This document shows positions 9,895-21,179 of a stretch of DNA of 64,000 bases, one piece after another. The stretch's first letter is position 1; each line of letters begins with the position of its first letter. The notes under the pieces were generated by a model, which was given only the letters and a program-made list of their open reading frames with translations, did not search any database and was not told where the DNA came from. The stretch comes from Serratia marcescens (lineage in GTDB: Bacteria; Pseudomonadota; Gammaproteobacteria; Enterobacterales; Enterobacteriaceae). The stretch spans positions 5,022,001 through 5,086,000 of the forward strand of contig NZ_VFMJ01000001.1 of assembly GCF_006715005.1 (NCBI RefSeq), read 5' to 3'. A program made the position numbers and the translations under genes.

Positions 9895-10812
9895 TTATTT
9901 TTTCTTGATGGGACGACCGGACCAATAACCCGCCAGCAGCGAACCGGAGAGGTTGTGCCAGACCGAGAACAGCGCACCCGGCAGGGCGGCCAGCGGCGAG
10001 AAGTAGATTTTACCCAGCGTGGCAGCCAGCCCGGAGTTCTGCATGCCGACTTCGATCGCCAGCGTGCGGCAGGTGGATTCGTCAAAGCTGAACAGCTTGC
10101 CGCCCCAGTAGCCGCTGAGCAAACCGATGCCGTTGTGCAGGATCACCGCGACGATCACCACCAAACCGACCGAGGCGATGTGGCTTTGGCTGCCCGCGAC
10201 CACTGCGCTGATGATCGCCAGGATACACACCATCGACAGCGCCGGCAGCAGCGGCTCAATGCGTTTCACCGCCTTGGTCAGGGTGTGGTGGACGATCAGG
10301 CCAAGGCCGATCGGGATCACCACGATCTGCAGAATGCTCAGCAGCATGCCCATGATATCGACGCTGATCTTGGCATCGACATACAGGCGGGTCAGCAGCG
10401 GCGTAGCGAACACCCCCACCAGCGTCGAGACCGCCGAGATGGTCACCGACAGCGCCACGTCACCCTTGGCCAGGTAGATCATCACGTTGGACGCGGTACC
10501 GCTGGCCACGCTGCCCACCAGCACCATGCCGGCGGACAGATCCGGCGGCATGCGGAACAGCATCGCCAGGATCCAGGCCGCCAGCGGCATGATCAGATAG
10601 TGCAGGAAGATGCCGGCCGCCACCGGGCCGGGGCGCGCCAGCACGCGTTTGAAGTCGTCCAGCCGCAGCGTGACGCCCATGGCGAACATGATCAGCATCA
10701 GCAGCGGGCTGACGTAGGGGCCGATGCCGGTAAAGGTGGTCGGCGTGTAATAGGCGGTGACGGACAGCAGTATCGCCCACAGGGGGAATAAGCGCGTGAA
10801 GAGTGCCAACAT
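9895..10812 (-). CDS. Bile acid:sodium symporter family protein (PanS-like)
   Basis: 305 residues and about nine membrane segments, with the BASS-family signature [12 protein letters not shown] near residue 50 and [10 protein letters not shown] in the middle. E. coli relatives (PanS/YocS) move pantothenate or ketopantoate, but the substrate is not fixed by sequence. The start is taken as ATG at 10812, with AAGGA 8 bases upstream, rather than the in-frame ATG at 10875: the upstream 21 residues are not hydrophobic and lie outside the family's usual start. It is downstream of lysC, 138 bases after its stop, on the same strand. Confidence 0.85.
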   Translation of the reverse strand: MLALFTRLFPLWAILLSVTAYYTPTTFTGIGPYVSPLLMLIMFAMGVTLRLDDFKRVLARPGPVAAGIFLHYLIMPLAAWILAMLFRMPPDLSAGMVLVGSVASGTASNVMIYLAKGDVALSVTISAVSTLVGVFATPLLTRLYVDAKISVDIMGMLLSILQIVVIPIGLGLIVHHTLTKAVKRIEPLLPALSMVCILAIISAVVAGSQSHIASVGLVVIVAVILHNGIGLLSGYWGGKLFSFDESTCRTLAIEVGMQNSGLAATLGKIYFSPLAALPGALFSVWHNLSGSLLAGYWSGRPIKKK

Positions 10813-10950
10813 GCAGGTTTTCCTTAGCCAGAGTGAGAACGGTGGGTGGGGTTGTGTTTTTTGCGGGTTCAACATGCTGAACCCCTGCCGGTTTTAAACG
10901 GATTTTTTAGATGCAGGGGCGCAACGTGCTGCGCCCGCAATCAGGATGAC

Positions 10951-12318
10951 TTATTCGAACAGGTTGTGGTGCAGGGTACGCACTACCTGTTCGGCTTCTT
11001 CGCCCGGCACCAGGAAGCACAGGTTATAGCTGCTGGCACCGTAGCAGATCAGGCGGATATTGAACGGATCGAGCACGCCGAACACCTCTTTGCCCACGCC
11101 GCAGGCGCGCGACAGCTGGTTGCCGATGATCGCCACCAGCGCCAGGTCTTCTTCCACTTCCACCCGGCACAGCGACGACAGCTCGGTCAGCAGCGAGGTG
11201 GTCAGCAGGCTGCCACCGACGGAGGTGGCACCGGTGGTGTCCATGGTCAGCGCAATGCTGACCTCCGAGGTGGTGATCAGATCGACGGAGATGTTGTGGC
11301 GCGCCAGAATATTGAACACCTCGGCCAGGAAACCGCGCGCGTGCAGCATGTTCAGGCTGTGCAGCGTCAGCAGCGTTTGCTTGCGGCGCAGCGCCAGCGC
11401 GCGGAACAGCGGCGGATTCTCGGTGGTGTTGCACACCAGCGTGCCGCCGGCCGCCGGATCCTTGCTGGAACCGACGAACACCGGAATGTCGCTGCGCACC
11501 GCCGGCAGCAGGGTGGCGGGGTGCAGGACTTTGGCGCCGAAGGTGGCCATTTCCGCTGCCTCTTCGAAACCGATTTTGTCGATGCGCTTGGCCGCGGGCA
11601 CCACGCGCGGATCGGTGGTGTAAATGCCTGGCACGTCGGTCCAGATATCCACCCGGCCAACGCCGAGCGCCTCGCCGAGCAGCGCGGCGGTATAGTCGCT
11701 CCCACCGCGGCCGAGCGTGGTAGTGCGGCCTTTCGGCTCGCTGCCGATAAAGCCTTGGGTGACCACCAGCGCTTCCTGCAGGCGCGGCTGCAACTGCGCC
11801 CGGGCCAGTTCGCTGAGCGCGGCGCTGTCCGGCACGGCGCGGCCAAAGTGATCGTCGGTGCGCATCACTTTACGCACGTCGAACCATTCGGCCTGCACGT
11901 TGCGGGCGCGCAGGATCTCCACGAACAGCAGGGTGGACATCAGCTCCCCATGGCTGACCAGCTCGTCGGTCAACGCCGTCGAGGTGGCCAGCGACGCGGC
12001 CTCTGACAGCATGGCGATGTTTTCCAGCAGCCGGTCTATCTCGTCGCGGATCACCGCAGGCGCCGTGAGGCGATCGAGGATGGCGTACTGGATGCGACGA
12101 ATTTCATCAAGCTGGTAGCTGCGCTTGTCGGCCTCGCAACCTTCGGCCAGGGCGACCAGCAGGTTGGTGACGCCCGCCGAGGCGGACAACACCACCAGGC
12201 GGACCTGCGGGTTGGCCAGCACGACGTCGGCGCTGCGGTTCATGGCTTCAAAGTCGGCGACGCTGGTGCCGCCGAACTTGGCTACCACGGTGGAATTCTG
12301 GGGTACTGCTTGGTTCAT
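10951..12318 (-). CDS. lysC: Lysine-sensitive aspartate kinase III
   Basis: 455 residues (E. coli LysC has 449). It catalyses ATP-dependent phosphorylation of aspartate, the first step to lysine, threonine, methionine and diaminopimelate. The kinase motif KFGGTSVADF is at residues 14-23, the catalytic-loop GRGGSDYTAA lies near 200, and two ACT domains for lysine feedback lie after about residue 300. The start is MNQAVPQ at 12318, with GAGG 8-11 bases upstream. The long leader carries a lysine riboswitch, so both enzyme activity and expression answer to lysine. The next gene outward is an antiporter on the same strand, then divergent pgi, close to the E. coli order. Confidence 0.96.
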   Translation of the reverse strand: MNQAVPQNSTVVAKFGGTSVADFEAMNRSADVVLANPQVRLVVLSASAGVTNLLVALAEGCEADKRSYQLDEIRRIQYAILDRLTAPAVIRDEIDRLLENIAMLSEAASLATSTALTDELVSHGELMSTLLFVEILRARNVQAEWFDVRKVMRTDDHFGRAVPDSAALSELARAQLQPRLQEALVVTQGFIGSEPKGRTTTLGRGGSDYTAALLGEALGVGRVDIWTDVPGIYTTDPRVVPAAKRIDKIGFEEAAEMATFGAKVLHPATLLPAVRSDIPVFVGSSKDPAAGGTLVCNTTENPPLFRALALRRKQTLLTLHSLNMLHARGFLAEVFNILARHNISVDLITTSEVSIALTMDTTGATSVGGSLLTTSLLTELSSLCRVEVEEDLALVAIIGNQLSRACGVGKEVFGVLDPFNIRLICYGASSYNLCFLVPGEEAEQVVRTLHHNLFE

Positions 12319-12399
12319 GTAGAAACCTCGTGTCAGGGATGCCCGTTTGGGGGCACTGTAATTCCATAGCCTTGGCACAAGGGGAGAGCGGTAAACAGG

Positions 12400-12642
12400 G
12401 GGCAGGCGTAGAGGTCAGGCTACGATACACCCAGAAGCGCCCCACCTTGTCGATCGCCCTGTGGGCGATCCCCTGGTGACAACCCAGGGGATTCAGCCCC
12501 TGTAGTCGATACGATAATGGCCGGCCATTATCGTACCTCGGCGTCGCTCCCCCTCGGGTGCCGTCAACGGAGAAACGGCTCCTCTGACACTCTACCTGGG
12601 CGACGCGCCTCTTCTGGCTTGCGCACCGGGTGCGCAAGTAGG
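12400..12642 (-). promoter_or_regulatory. Lysine riboswitch (L box) and expression platform in the lysC leader
   Basis: Read on the minus strand, the leader contains the L-box core: AGAAGAGGCGCG (about 12604-12616), GAGGAGCC, a GAGGGGG...GCCGAGG stretch and CAGGGGCTGAATCCCCTGGG (around 12482-12504), closing with GTCACCAG. It follows the E. coli lysC leader almost base for base in the conserved core, including CTTCTGGGTG downstream and CTTGTGCCAAGGCT near 12370. The aptamer proper is about 12470-12620. The downstream hairpin GATCGCCC/GGGCGATC (12452-12470) probably belongs to the switching platform. Lysine binding is expected to reduce LysC production. Confidence 0.93.
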
Positions 12643-12673
12643 CTGTTAGGAATAGCCGGTTATCGCCATTCTG

Positions 12674-14482
12674 TCAACGTACAGACGGTGAGGGATTTTC
12701 ATCTTGTACCAGCGCGATAAGCGTACAGGGCATCGCGGGCGTGGAACCGGCGCCAATCGGTTGCAGAGAACCGTCTTCCTTTTGGCTGAATAGCGGGATA
12801 ACGCCCTGATGTTTCTCCAAATACTCCAGCCAACCGAAATTTTCGTTCAATTTGGTCGCTTTGATGGTGGCCCCCCTGGCAAGCAGGCTGCTCAGGCGGC
12901 CGTAGGTGGCTTCCTGATTAAATAAAATTTCATGCCGGCGGAAACGCGAACTTTCCGCGCTGGCGCCGCGCCCTTTCAACGGCGCTCCCGAGCGGATGGC
13001 AAACACGTGATCCTCGCCGAAGAGATGGCCGAAGTGGTAGACCGCCAGCGCGTTCTGGTGGCGGTTGGGCGACAGCGCCAACACCTGAGCGATATTGCTC
13101 AGGTCGAGGTAGTTCTCGGCGTGTTCGGAATAGGCATGGCCATAGTAGGCCGGAATGCCGTCCATGCGCGCCTGACGGTAGTATTCCCAGCTGCTGTCAG
13201 TGACGATCACCGGCACGTTCAGCTTGATCAGCGCCTGCGCCAGCATGCGCGCCACGCTGTTGGCGCCGACGATCAGCACGCCGCGCGGTTTCTGCTGCTG
13301 CACCCGCAGCCAGCGGGCCATCATACCGCTGGTCAGGCTTTGCAGCACCACGGTGCCGATGATGATGGCGAACACCACGGTGACCAGCCGGTCGGCGCCC
13401 TGATAGCCGCTGCGCTGCAGCGTCAGCGCGAACAGCGAGCTGACCGCCGCGGCGACGATGCCGCGCGGGGCGATCCAGCACAGTAGCAGCCGATCGCGCC
13501 AGTGCAGGGAAGAGCGCCAGGTCGACACCGCGATGCACAGCGGCCGGGCGATGAACTGCACCGCCAGCAGCAGCAGGAGCAGCGGCCAGCCCATGTTCCA
13601 CAGTGCCTGGATGTCGAGCCGCGCCGCCAGAATGATGAACAGCGCCGAGATCAGGATCGCCGACAGCTCCTCTTTGAACGCCAGAATATCGCTGGTATCG
13701 ACGTCGCGCATGTTGGCCAGCCAGATGCCCATCACCGTGACGGTTAGCAGGCCGGATTCGTCGGCGATGGCGTTGGAAACGCCGAAGGCGGCCAGCATGA
13801 TCGCCAGCACCGCCAGGTTCTGCAGGTAGCGCGGCAGCCAGACGCGGCGCAGCGCCAGGCCGAGCAGGTAGCCGAACAGCGCGCCGGCGATCAGGCCGAC
13901 GGCGGCGGTCACGCCCAGCGTCCAAAACAGATGGGTATAGGACTCCGCATTCTGTTTCAGCACGATGAATTCGAACACCAGCAGGGTGAAGATGGCGCCG
14001 ACCGGATCGATGACGATCCCTTCCCAACGCAGCACCTGGTTAATGTTGGCGTTCGGCCGCACCACGCGCATCAGCGGGGCGATCACCGTCGGTCCGGTCA
14101 CCACCGTCACCGCGCCGATCAGCGCCGCCAGCTCCGGCGGGAAATCCAGCAGCCACCAGCTGGCGAGGCTGATGACCAAAAAGGTGACCAGCATGCCGAC
14201 GGTGACCAGATTGCGCACCACGCCGCCGAGGCCGCGTATCTCCTCGAAACGCAGCGTCAGCGCCCCCTCGAACAGGATGATCGCCACCGACAGCGACACC
14301 AGCGGAAACAGCAGATCGCCGAACAGCAGATCCGGCTGCACCAGATGCACCGTTGGGCCGAGCACGATGCCGAACAGCAACAGCGGCAAAATGGCCGGCA
14401 GGCGCAGCAGCCAGGCCAGCCACTGCGCCAGCAGCGACGCCAGGCCGATAAGCACCAACATGAGCGGGGCGGATAATTCCAT
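12674..14482 (-). CDS. CPA1/CPA2-type cation:proton antiporter with nucleotide-binding domain
   Basis: 602 residues. The N-terminal 390 residues form about 12 membrane segments of a Na+/H+ or K+/H+ exchanger, with conserved WEGIVIDPVGAIF and IVIDPVG-type segments. A cytosolic TrkA-N (RCK) domain follows, starting GVLIVGANSVARMLA near residue 400. The start ATG at 14482 has AAAGGGA 9 bases upstream; a TTG 18 bases further out would place the ribosome site inside the coding region. It would exchange cytoplasmic cations for protons at the inner membrane. The ion is not fixed by sequence. Confidence 0.85.
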   Translation of the reverse strand: MELSAPLMLVLIGLASLLAQWLAWLLRLPAILPLLLFGIVLGPTVHLVQPDLLFGDLLFPLVSLSVAIILFEGALTLRFEEIRGLGGVVRNLVTVGMLVTFLVISLASWWLLDFPPELAALIGAVTVVTGPTVIAPLMRVVRPNANINQVLRWEGIVIDPVGAIFTLLVFEFIVLKQNAESYTHLFWTLGVTAAVGLIAGALFGYLLGLALRRVWLPRYLQNLAVLAIMLAAFGVSNAIADESGLLTVTVMGIWLANMRDVDTSDILAFKEELSAILISALFIILAARLDIQALWNMGWPLLLLLLAVQFIARPLCIAVSTWRSSLHWRDRLLLCWIAPRGIVAAAVSSLFALTLQRSGYQGADRLVTVVFAIIIGTVVLQSLTSGMMARWLRVQQQKPRGVLIVGANSVARMLAQALIKLNVPVIVTDSSWEYYRQARMDGIPAYYGHAYSEHAENYLDLSNIAQVLALSPNRHQNALAVYHFGHLFGEDHVFAIRSGAPLKGRGASAESSRFRRHEILFNQEATYGRLSSLLARGATIKATKLNENFGWLEYLEKHQGVIPLFSQKEDGSLQPIGAGSTPAMPCTLIALVQDENPSPSVR

Positions 14483-14711
14483 AAGCGAGATCCCTTTCAA
14501 ATGACGAAATGAGCGACGATGACACAGCCTGATGACAATTCGGCAACCCCGATAACAGGCCGTTAGCCAAAAGTATAGAGTGAAAGCTGAAACGAGGCGG
14601 CAATGCGTTGACAGTTAGCGCCTATCGCAAGAAAAGAGATCATAATCACAGTCGAACAGGCTACAATCGGACAAACGCGTCATTTTTATTCTCAAGCCTA
14701 AGAGTGTTGCT

Positions 14712-16358
<1,647 letters not shown>

Positions 16359-16383
16359 TCGCCTGAGCTGAAGCCAATAAAAA

Positions 16384-16407
16384 AACCCGCCGCGGCGGGT
16401 TTTTTTA
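16384..16407. terminator. Terminator between pgi and the Wzi-like gene
   Basis: AACCCGCC-GC-GGCGGGTT is followed by seven T. A-rich sequence on the left allows use from the minus strand as well. Confidence 0.9.
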
Positions 16408-16420
16408 CGTCGGCAAAAAA

Positions 16421-17857
16421 TTACAGGTTGATCGGCACTTCGAAGCTGACGCCCGCGCCGACGTCATCGGCGGTGCTGTGATCGTTGTCAGTGTACCACA
16501 GGCTGGTGTCGAATTTAACCTGAGACGGGAAGGTGTAACCCCAGCCGACCTGAATGCCCTTCAGCGTATCGGATTTCGGGAACGCCTGGTTGATGCTTTG
16601 GCTCAGCGGGTTCACCTTGGCGTAAACCAAGCGGGTGCTCCAACGCTGGCTGTCGTCCAGCACCAGCTCTACGCGGCCGGACAGCATCTGGCCGTCGCCG
16701 CCCATCGCATGGCCCAGCGGGTAACCCTGCTGGTAGTAGCCGCCTTTGTAGGTATAGTGTGTGTACACATAGTTTTTGCGGCTCATATCCGAACGGGTGT
16801 CTGACCCTTCGATATACCAGTTAATGGTCGTCGGGCCCCATTCCGGGTGGCCTTCCAGTCCGAGCAGATAGGTGTTTTGCGATGGCAGATAGCCCGCTTC
16901 ATCTTCACCCACCAATTGACCATACAGGCTAACTGGCAGGCCGATCAGCGGCTGCATTTTCAGTTTGAAATCGAAACCGGCGAGCTGGTTGCCCGGATCG
17001 TTGCCTTTACCTGAATCATCGTTATCTTTACCGGTGAAACCGTCCCAGAACGAGCTCCACGACTGCGGTCGGCCCTCGCCACCCCACATCATGATGCGTG
17101 AAGCGCCCAGCTCCAGGAAGTCGGTCGGCATCATGGTGAAACGGCCACCGATCAGTTTGGTGTGCGGTACTGAACTGTACTGCGACAGTTGGCCGGCGCT
17201 CAGCTGGTATTGCCAGCGGCCGATCCACGACAGCCACGGGGTTTCAAACGGCGATTGGTCGGCGCGCTGCAGCATAAAGCCCGCCACCGGGCGTGCGGCG
17301 TCGGAGCGGATCAGGCTGCCGTCGTAGCCAGGGCCCCACCACTGGGAAACTTCGCCGAAGGAGAGCCACTGGTTCCAGATTTTCACCGCACCGTAGGAGC
17401 CGTTCATATTGAATTTGGAGCCGTCGCTGACGCGCTGATCGCCTTCCACCGAGCCCTGCAGACGCACGTCCCAGAACTCGCCGTTGGCGCCAGCGCCGAT
17501 GGTCAGGCGATCGTCGGCGTACTCATTTTGGCCGAAGCCCTGCGGGGTGCCGGGTTTATCCGTCGAGGCGTAACCGCTGACGCGGATGTTGGCTTTCAAG
17601 GCATCGACACGGCGCTGCACGCGGTCGATGACGTTTTTCTCGGTATTGGTGACCGGCTTGGCCTGCGCGATAACGGAGCTGATCTCTTCCTGGCTCAGCG
17701 GCCAAGTGGACAGGCTGACGTTGATGACGCCGCGGTCAGACAACCAGGCGAGATCGTTACGCAGATCGTTGTCAGGAGTTACCAGGCCGGCGGCGTGGCC
17801 GGACAATGCACAGGTAAACAGGCCCGCAGCGACCAGTCCGTTAAGTTTAGCGCGCAT
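16421..17857 (-). CDS. Wzi-like capsule assembly / outer-membrane protein
   Basis: 478 residues with a clear signal peptide (about 1-22, ending SGHAAG) and a beta-barrel composition: alternating hydrophobic strands, many Trp, Tyr and Gly, and a terminal amphipathic strand (VSFEVPINL). The overall pattern (LAWLSDRGVINV near the N-terminus, WWGPGYDGSLI mid-way) matches the Wzi family, which anchors capsular or exopolysaccharide at the cell surface. The start is MRAKLNG at 17857, with AAGGG upstream; 35 extra upstream codons in frame carry no signal. No capsule genes are in the window. In E. coli the exopolysaccharide operon yjbEFGH follows pgi, so a surface-polysaccharide role at this spot is plausible. 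Confidence 0.82.
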   Translation of the reverse strand: MRAKLNGLVAAGLFTCALSGHAAGLVTPDNDLRNDLAWLSDRGVINVSLSTWPLSQEEISSVIAQAKPVTNTEKNVIDRVQRRVDALKANIRVSGYASTDKPGTPQGFGQNEYADDRLTIGAGANGEFWDVRLQGSVEGDQRVSDGSKFNMNGSYGAVKIWNQWLSFGEVSQWWGPGYDGSLIRSDAARPVAGFMLQRADQSPFETPWLSWIGRWQYQLSAGQLSQYSSVPHTKLIGGRFTMMPTDFLELGASRIMMWGGEGRPQSWSSFWDGFTGKDNDDSGKGNDPGNQLAGFDFKLKMQPLIGLPVSLYGQLVGEDEAGYLPSQNTYLLGLEGHPEWGPTTINWYIEGSDTRSDMSRKNYVYTHYTYKGGYYQQGYPLGHAMGGDGQMLSGRVELVLDDSQRWSTRLVYAKVNPLSQSINQAFPKSDTLKGIQVGWGYTFPSQVKFDTSLWYTDNDHSTADDVGAGVSFEVPINL

Positions 17858-18082
17858 AAAGAATTCCCTTGTTAATTCGAGGTTATTAGTTTTATGTAAA
17901 GATCTCTGTGACCCATGATAGTTGACATTTCGATTTGCTACAAATCTATAAGCCAGAAACATCTTATTATAACTTTATGAATTAAATGGGGTTTAAAGTG
18001 CTTTCGCGCGGGGCATAATTTTTAAGACAATGCCTATATTGGCACGGTTGAATCATATTAGCGGTATTCTGAGAGAGGTTTT

Positions 18083-18490
18083 ATGGCAAAAACGTCGCGT
18101 TCGATCATGATAGCGAAAGGGCTGCAGCGGGTACTGAACGTGGGCTTGCTGCTGCTGGCGGCAATTCTGGCGGTGTTTCTGGTCAAGGAAACCCTCCACC
18201 TGGCGAAGGTGCTCTTTATCAACAGCGAAGAGTCTTCTTCTTACTTGTTGATTGAAGGCATCGTGATTTATTTCTTGTACTTTGAATTTATCGCCTTGAT
18301 CGTCAAGTATTTTGAGTCGGGTTATCATTTCCCGCTGCGCTATTTTATTTATATCGGCATTACCGCGATTATTCGTTTGATTATCGTGGACCACAAGAAT
18401 CCCATCGATACCCTGATCTACGCCGCGGCGATATTGGTGCTGGTGGTGACGCTCTATCTGGCCAACACCGATCGGCTGAAACGGGAGTAG
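18083..18490 (+). CDS. psiE: Phosphate-starvation-inducible membrane protein PsiE
   Basis: 135 residues with four predicted membrane helices (about 20-40, 55-75, 85-105 and 112-130), matching E. coli PsiE in length and sequence ([18 protein letters not shown]). The function is unknown. In E. coli it is induced by phosphate starvation and controlled by cAMP-CRP. It lies convergent with malG, as in E. coli. Confidence 0.92.
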   Translation: MAKTSRSIMIAKGLQRVLNVGLLLLAAILAVFLVKETLHLAKVLFINSEESSSYLLIEGIVIYFLYFEFIALIVKYFESGYHFPLRYFIYIGITAIIRLIIVDHKNPIDTLIYAAAILVLVVTLYLANTDRLKRE

Positions 18491-18501
18491 CGGAGATAAA
18501 A

Positions 18502-18519
18502 ATGGCGGCCAATGGCCGC
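18502..18519. terminator. Hairpin after psiE
   Basis: TGGCGGCCA-ATGGCCGCCA is a strong GC stem 11 bases after the stop, but no T run follows, so intrinsic termination would be weak. Confidence 0.5.
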
Positions 18520-18549
18520 CAAAGACACAGGATATCATTACCCGTCGTC

Positions 18550-18600
18550 TTTCAAGCTACAGCGTTGTTTGCACTCGCTGTAACTTGAAATCCATAGGGT
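18550..18600. repeat. Palindromic intergenic repeat
   Basis: Two 15-base arms, 18550-18564 (TTTCAAGCTACAGCG) and 18576-18590 (CGCTGTAACTTGAAA), pair with one mismatch across an 11-base loop. The right-hand end continues as ATCCATAGGGT, an extension I associate with a dispersed palindromic repeat family in Serratia and Yersinia. It sits between convergent psiE and malG. Confidence 0.6.
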
Positions 18601-18642
18601 AAAAGATAAGGAAAGACATCAAACGCACTGCAGTGGCACAAA

Positions 18643-19533
18643 TTACCCCTTCACGCCGCCGGCCGTCAGGCCGCCCACCAGCCAGCGCTGCGCCAGCAGG
18701 AACACGGCGGTAATCGGTATCGCCGACAGCACCGCTGCGGCGGCGAAGTCGCCCCACAGGTAGTTCTGCGGGTTGAGATATTGCTGCATCCCCACCGCCA
18801 GCGTGTAGCTGTTCACATCGCGCAGCAGCAGCGACGCTACCGGTACTTCGGTGATGGCGGCGATAAACGACAGAATGAACACCACCGCCAGAATCGGCAC
18901 CGACAGCGGCAGCAGCACCAGACGGAACGCCTGCCACGGCGTGGCGCCGTCCAGCGCCGCCGCCTCTTCCAGCGAATTGTCGATGGTTTCGAAATAGCCC
19001 TTGATGGTCCAGACGTGCAGCGCGATGCCGCCCATGTAGGCGAAGATCACGCCGCCGTGGGTGTTCAGGCCGATAAACGGAATGTACTGGCCCAGGCGAT
19101 CGAACAGAGCGTACAGCGCCACCAGCGACAGCACCGCCGGGAACATCTGGAAGATCAGCATGCTTTTCAGCAGCGTGCTCTTGCCACGAAAACGCATGCG
19201 GGCGAAGGCGTAGGCGCAGGTGGTGGACAGCGTCACGATACCGATGGCGGTGATCGCCGCGATCTTGATGGAGTTCCACAGCCACAGCAGCACCGGGAAC
19301 GGCGGCGGCGTCACGCTGCCGTCGGCGTGGGTGACGCTGAAGCCGAGCGCCAGCCGCCAGTGATCCCAGGAGAGGGTTTCCGGTATCAGGCTGCCGGTGG
19401 CAAAGTTACCGGAGCGCAGCGAGATGGCGACCACCATCAGCAGCGGGAACATGATCAGGGCGATAAAGCACAGCATCAAAATATGAGTGATCCACAGGCG
19501 CAGGCGCTGGGACTTGGGTTGAACCATGGCCAT
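18643..19533 (-). CDS. malG: Maltose/maltodextrin ABC transporter permease MalG
   Basis: 296 residues, same length as E. coli MalG. It is one of the two membrane subunits of the MalFGK2 importer. Six membrane segments are visible, with the EAA loop that docks on MalK at [15 protein letters not shown] (about 190-204). The C-terminal [10 protein letters not shown] reaches into the MalK groove in the known structure. It is the last gene of malEFG, 11 bases after malF. Confidence 0.97.
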   Translation of the reverse strand: MAMVQPKSQRLRLWITHILMLCFIALIMFPLLMVVAISLRSGNFATGSLIPETLSWDHWRLALGFSVTHADGSVTPPPFPVLLWLWNSIKIAAITAIGIVTLSTTCAYAFARMRFRGKSTLLKSMLIFQMFPAVLSLVALYALFDRLGQYIPFIGLNTHGGVIFAYMGGIALHVWTIKGYFETIDNSLEEAAALDGATPWQAFRLVLLPLSVPILAVVFILSFIAAITEVPVASLLLRDVNSYTLAVGMQQYLNPQNYLWGDFAAAAVLSAIPITAVFLLAQRWLVGGLTAGGVKG

Positions 19534-19544
19534 CGTTATTCTCC

Positions 19545-21122
19545 CTAATCGAAGTTCATCTTGCTGGCTTTCAAATTCAGGATCGCCAGCGCGCCCACCA
19601 ACAGGAAGATCAGCGTGGCGATGGCGGCCGCCAGCCCGAAGTCTTGCCCGCCGCCGCCTTCGAAGGCGATGCGGTAGGTGTAGCTGACCAGCAGATCGGT
19701 ATAGCCGGCCGGCGTGGTGGTGCCGATCATGTCCGGGCCGCCGTTGGTCAGCAGCTGGATCAGCACGAAGTTGTTAAAGTTGAAAGCGAAGCTGGCGATC
19801 ATCAGCGGCGTCAGCGGCTTGATCAGCAGCGGTAAGGTGATGCGGAAGAAGTTTTGCCACGGGTTGGCGCCGTCCATCGCCGAGGCTTCGTACAGATCGT
19901 CCGGGATCGCCTTCAGCAGCCCCATGCACAGGATCATCATGTAGGGGTAGCCGAGCCAGGTGTTGACGATCAGGATCATGCTCTTGGCGGTGAGCGGATC
20001 GCTGAACCAGGCCGGTTTGATGCCGAACAGATGGCTGAGCATCATGTTGATCTCGCCGAAGCTCTGGTTGAACAAGCCTTTGAAGATCAGGATCGAGATG
20101 AATGACGGCACCGCATAGGGCAGGATCAGCAGCACGCGGTAGATCGCCTTGCCTTTCAGCGCCTCCCACTGCACCACGCAGGCCAGCACCATGCCAACCG
20201 CCACGGTGAGGATCACCGTCATCACCGAGAACACGATGGTCCAGATGAAGATCGACACGAACGGTTTCTTGATGCCCTCGTCCTGCAGCACCCGCAGGAA
20301 GTTTTTCCAGCCGGTGGTGACGGTATAACCCGGGCTCAGGGTTTCCTGCGCCCAGCCGCCGTCGGCGTTGATCGCCTGATAGAAGCCGATGTCGCCGTTT
20401 GGCCGGTAGCGCACCTGGGTCTGGTTGTTGGTCAGCGTGCTGCCGTCTTTGTCCAGCGCATACAGCGGGCGGGTGCCGGAGAACTGGCGCAGGGAGCTCA
20501 TGCGCAATTCCCCGCCGTCGGGCAGTTGCGCCACCAGCTGGCTCAGCGCCTGCCGGTTCTGGGTAATCACCCGCAGCGTGGCGCGTTCGCCCTGCGGCGC
20601 GGCGCTCTGCGCCGTCAGTTTCAGGGTTTGCGGCGCGGCGGCGTCGAGGCGGAAAGGCTCGGAGATCAGCAGCTGTTCACTGTCCGGTGGCGTCAGCTGC
20701 AGGCGCCACTGCTGGTTTTCCGCCGGGTAGAGGCCAAAGGTAAAGGTTTGGCCGCTCTGGAACTGGCGCTGCATCAGCACCGATTGCGCGCGTTCAAAAG
20801 TCAGCTGGTTGGTGCTGCTGTAGTTGGTGAAAGCGATGGCGATGGTGCAAATCAGCGGGAACAGAACGAACAGCCCCATGCCGGCGACGCCGGGATACAC
20901 ATAGCGCCAGGCGTAGGCGCGGCGGTTGGCGAAGACGTAAAGCCCGGCGCTGACCAGGATCAGCGTCAGGATGGCGAACAGGTATTCACCCTGTGCATAC
21001 ATCAACACAATCAGGTAGCAGGTCACCAGGCTGAACAGGCCGACCACCAGCCATTTCAGCGCGTCGCTTTGCCACCACTTCGATTTTTTACGCGCGGGCG
21101 TCCCGGCGTGAGCGAATTGCAT
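19545..21122 (-). CDS. malF: Maltose/maltodextrin ABC transporter permease MalF
   Basis: 525 residues. Eight membrane segments are expected, with the large periplasmic P2 loop (about 100-280) that contacts MalE and the EAA loop [15 protein letters not shown] near 400. Start taken at 21122 (MQFAHAG), with GGAAGG 5 bases upstream, instead of the ATG eight codons earlier. The N-terminus is about 10 residues longer than in E. coli before the shared WWQSDALKW. It lies 57 bases after malE. Confidence 0.96.
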   Translation of the reverse strand: MQFAHAGTPARKKSKWWQSDALKWLVVGLFSLVTCYLIVLMYAQGEYLFAILTLILVSAGLYVFANRRAYAWRYVYPGVAGMGLFVLFPLICTIAIAFTNYSSTNQLTFERAQSVLMQRQFQSGQTFTFGLYPAENQQWRLQLTPPDSEQLLISEPFRLDAAAPQTLKLTAQSAAPQGERATLRVITQNRQALSQLVAQLPDGGELRMSSLRQFSGTRPLYALDKDGSTLTNNQTQVRYRPNGDIGFYQAINADGGWAQETLSPGYTVTTGWKNFLRVLQDEGIKKPFVSIFIWTIVFSVMTVILTVAVGMVLACVVQWEALKGKAIYRVLLILPYAVPSFISILIFKGLFNQSFGEINMMLSHLFGIKPAWFSDPLTAKSMILIVNTWLGYPYMMILCMGLLKAIPDDLYEASAMDGANPWQNFFRITLPLLIKPLTPLMIASFAFNFNNFVLIQLLTNGGPDMIGTTTPAGYTDLLVSYTYRIAFEGGGGQDFGLAAAIATLIFLLVGALAILNLKASKMNFD

Positions 21123-21179
21123 AGGGCCTTCCTTTCTGTGAAGCAACGGCGGGGCACCGTGGTACCCCGCACGACGTCG

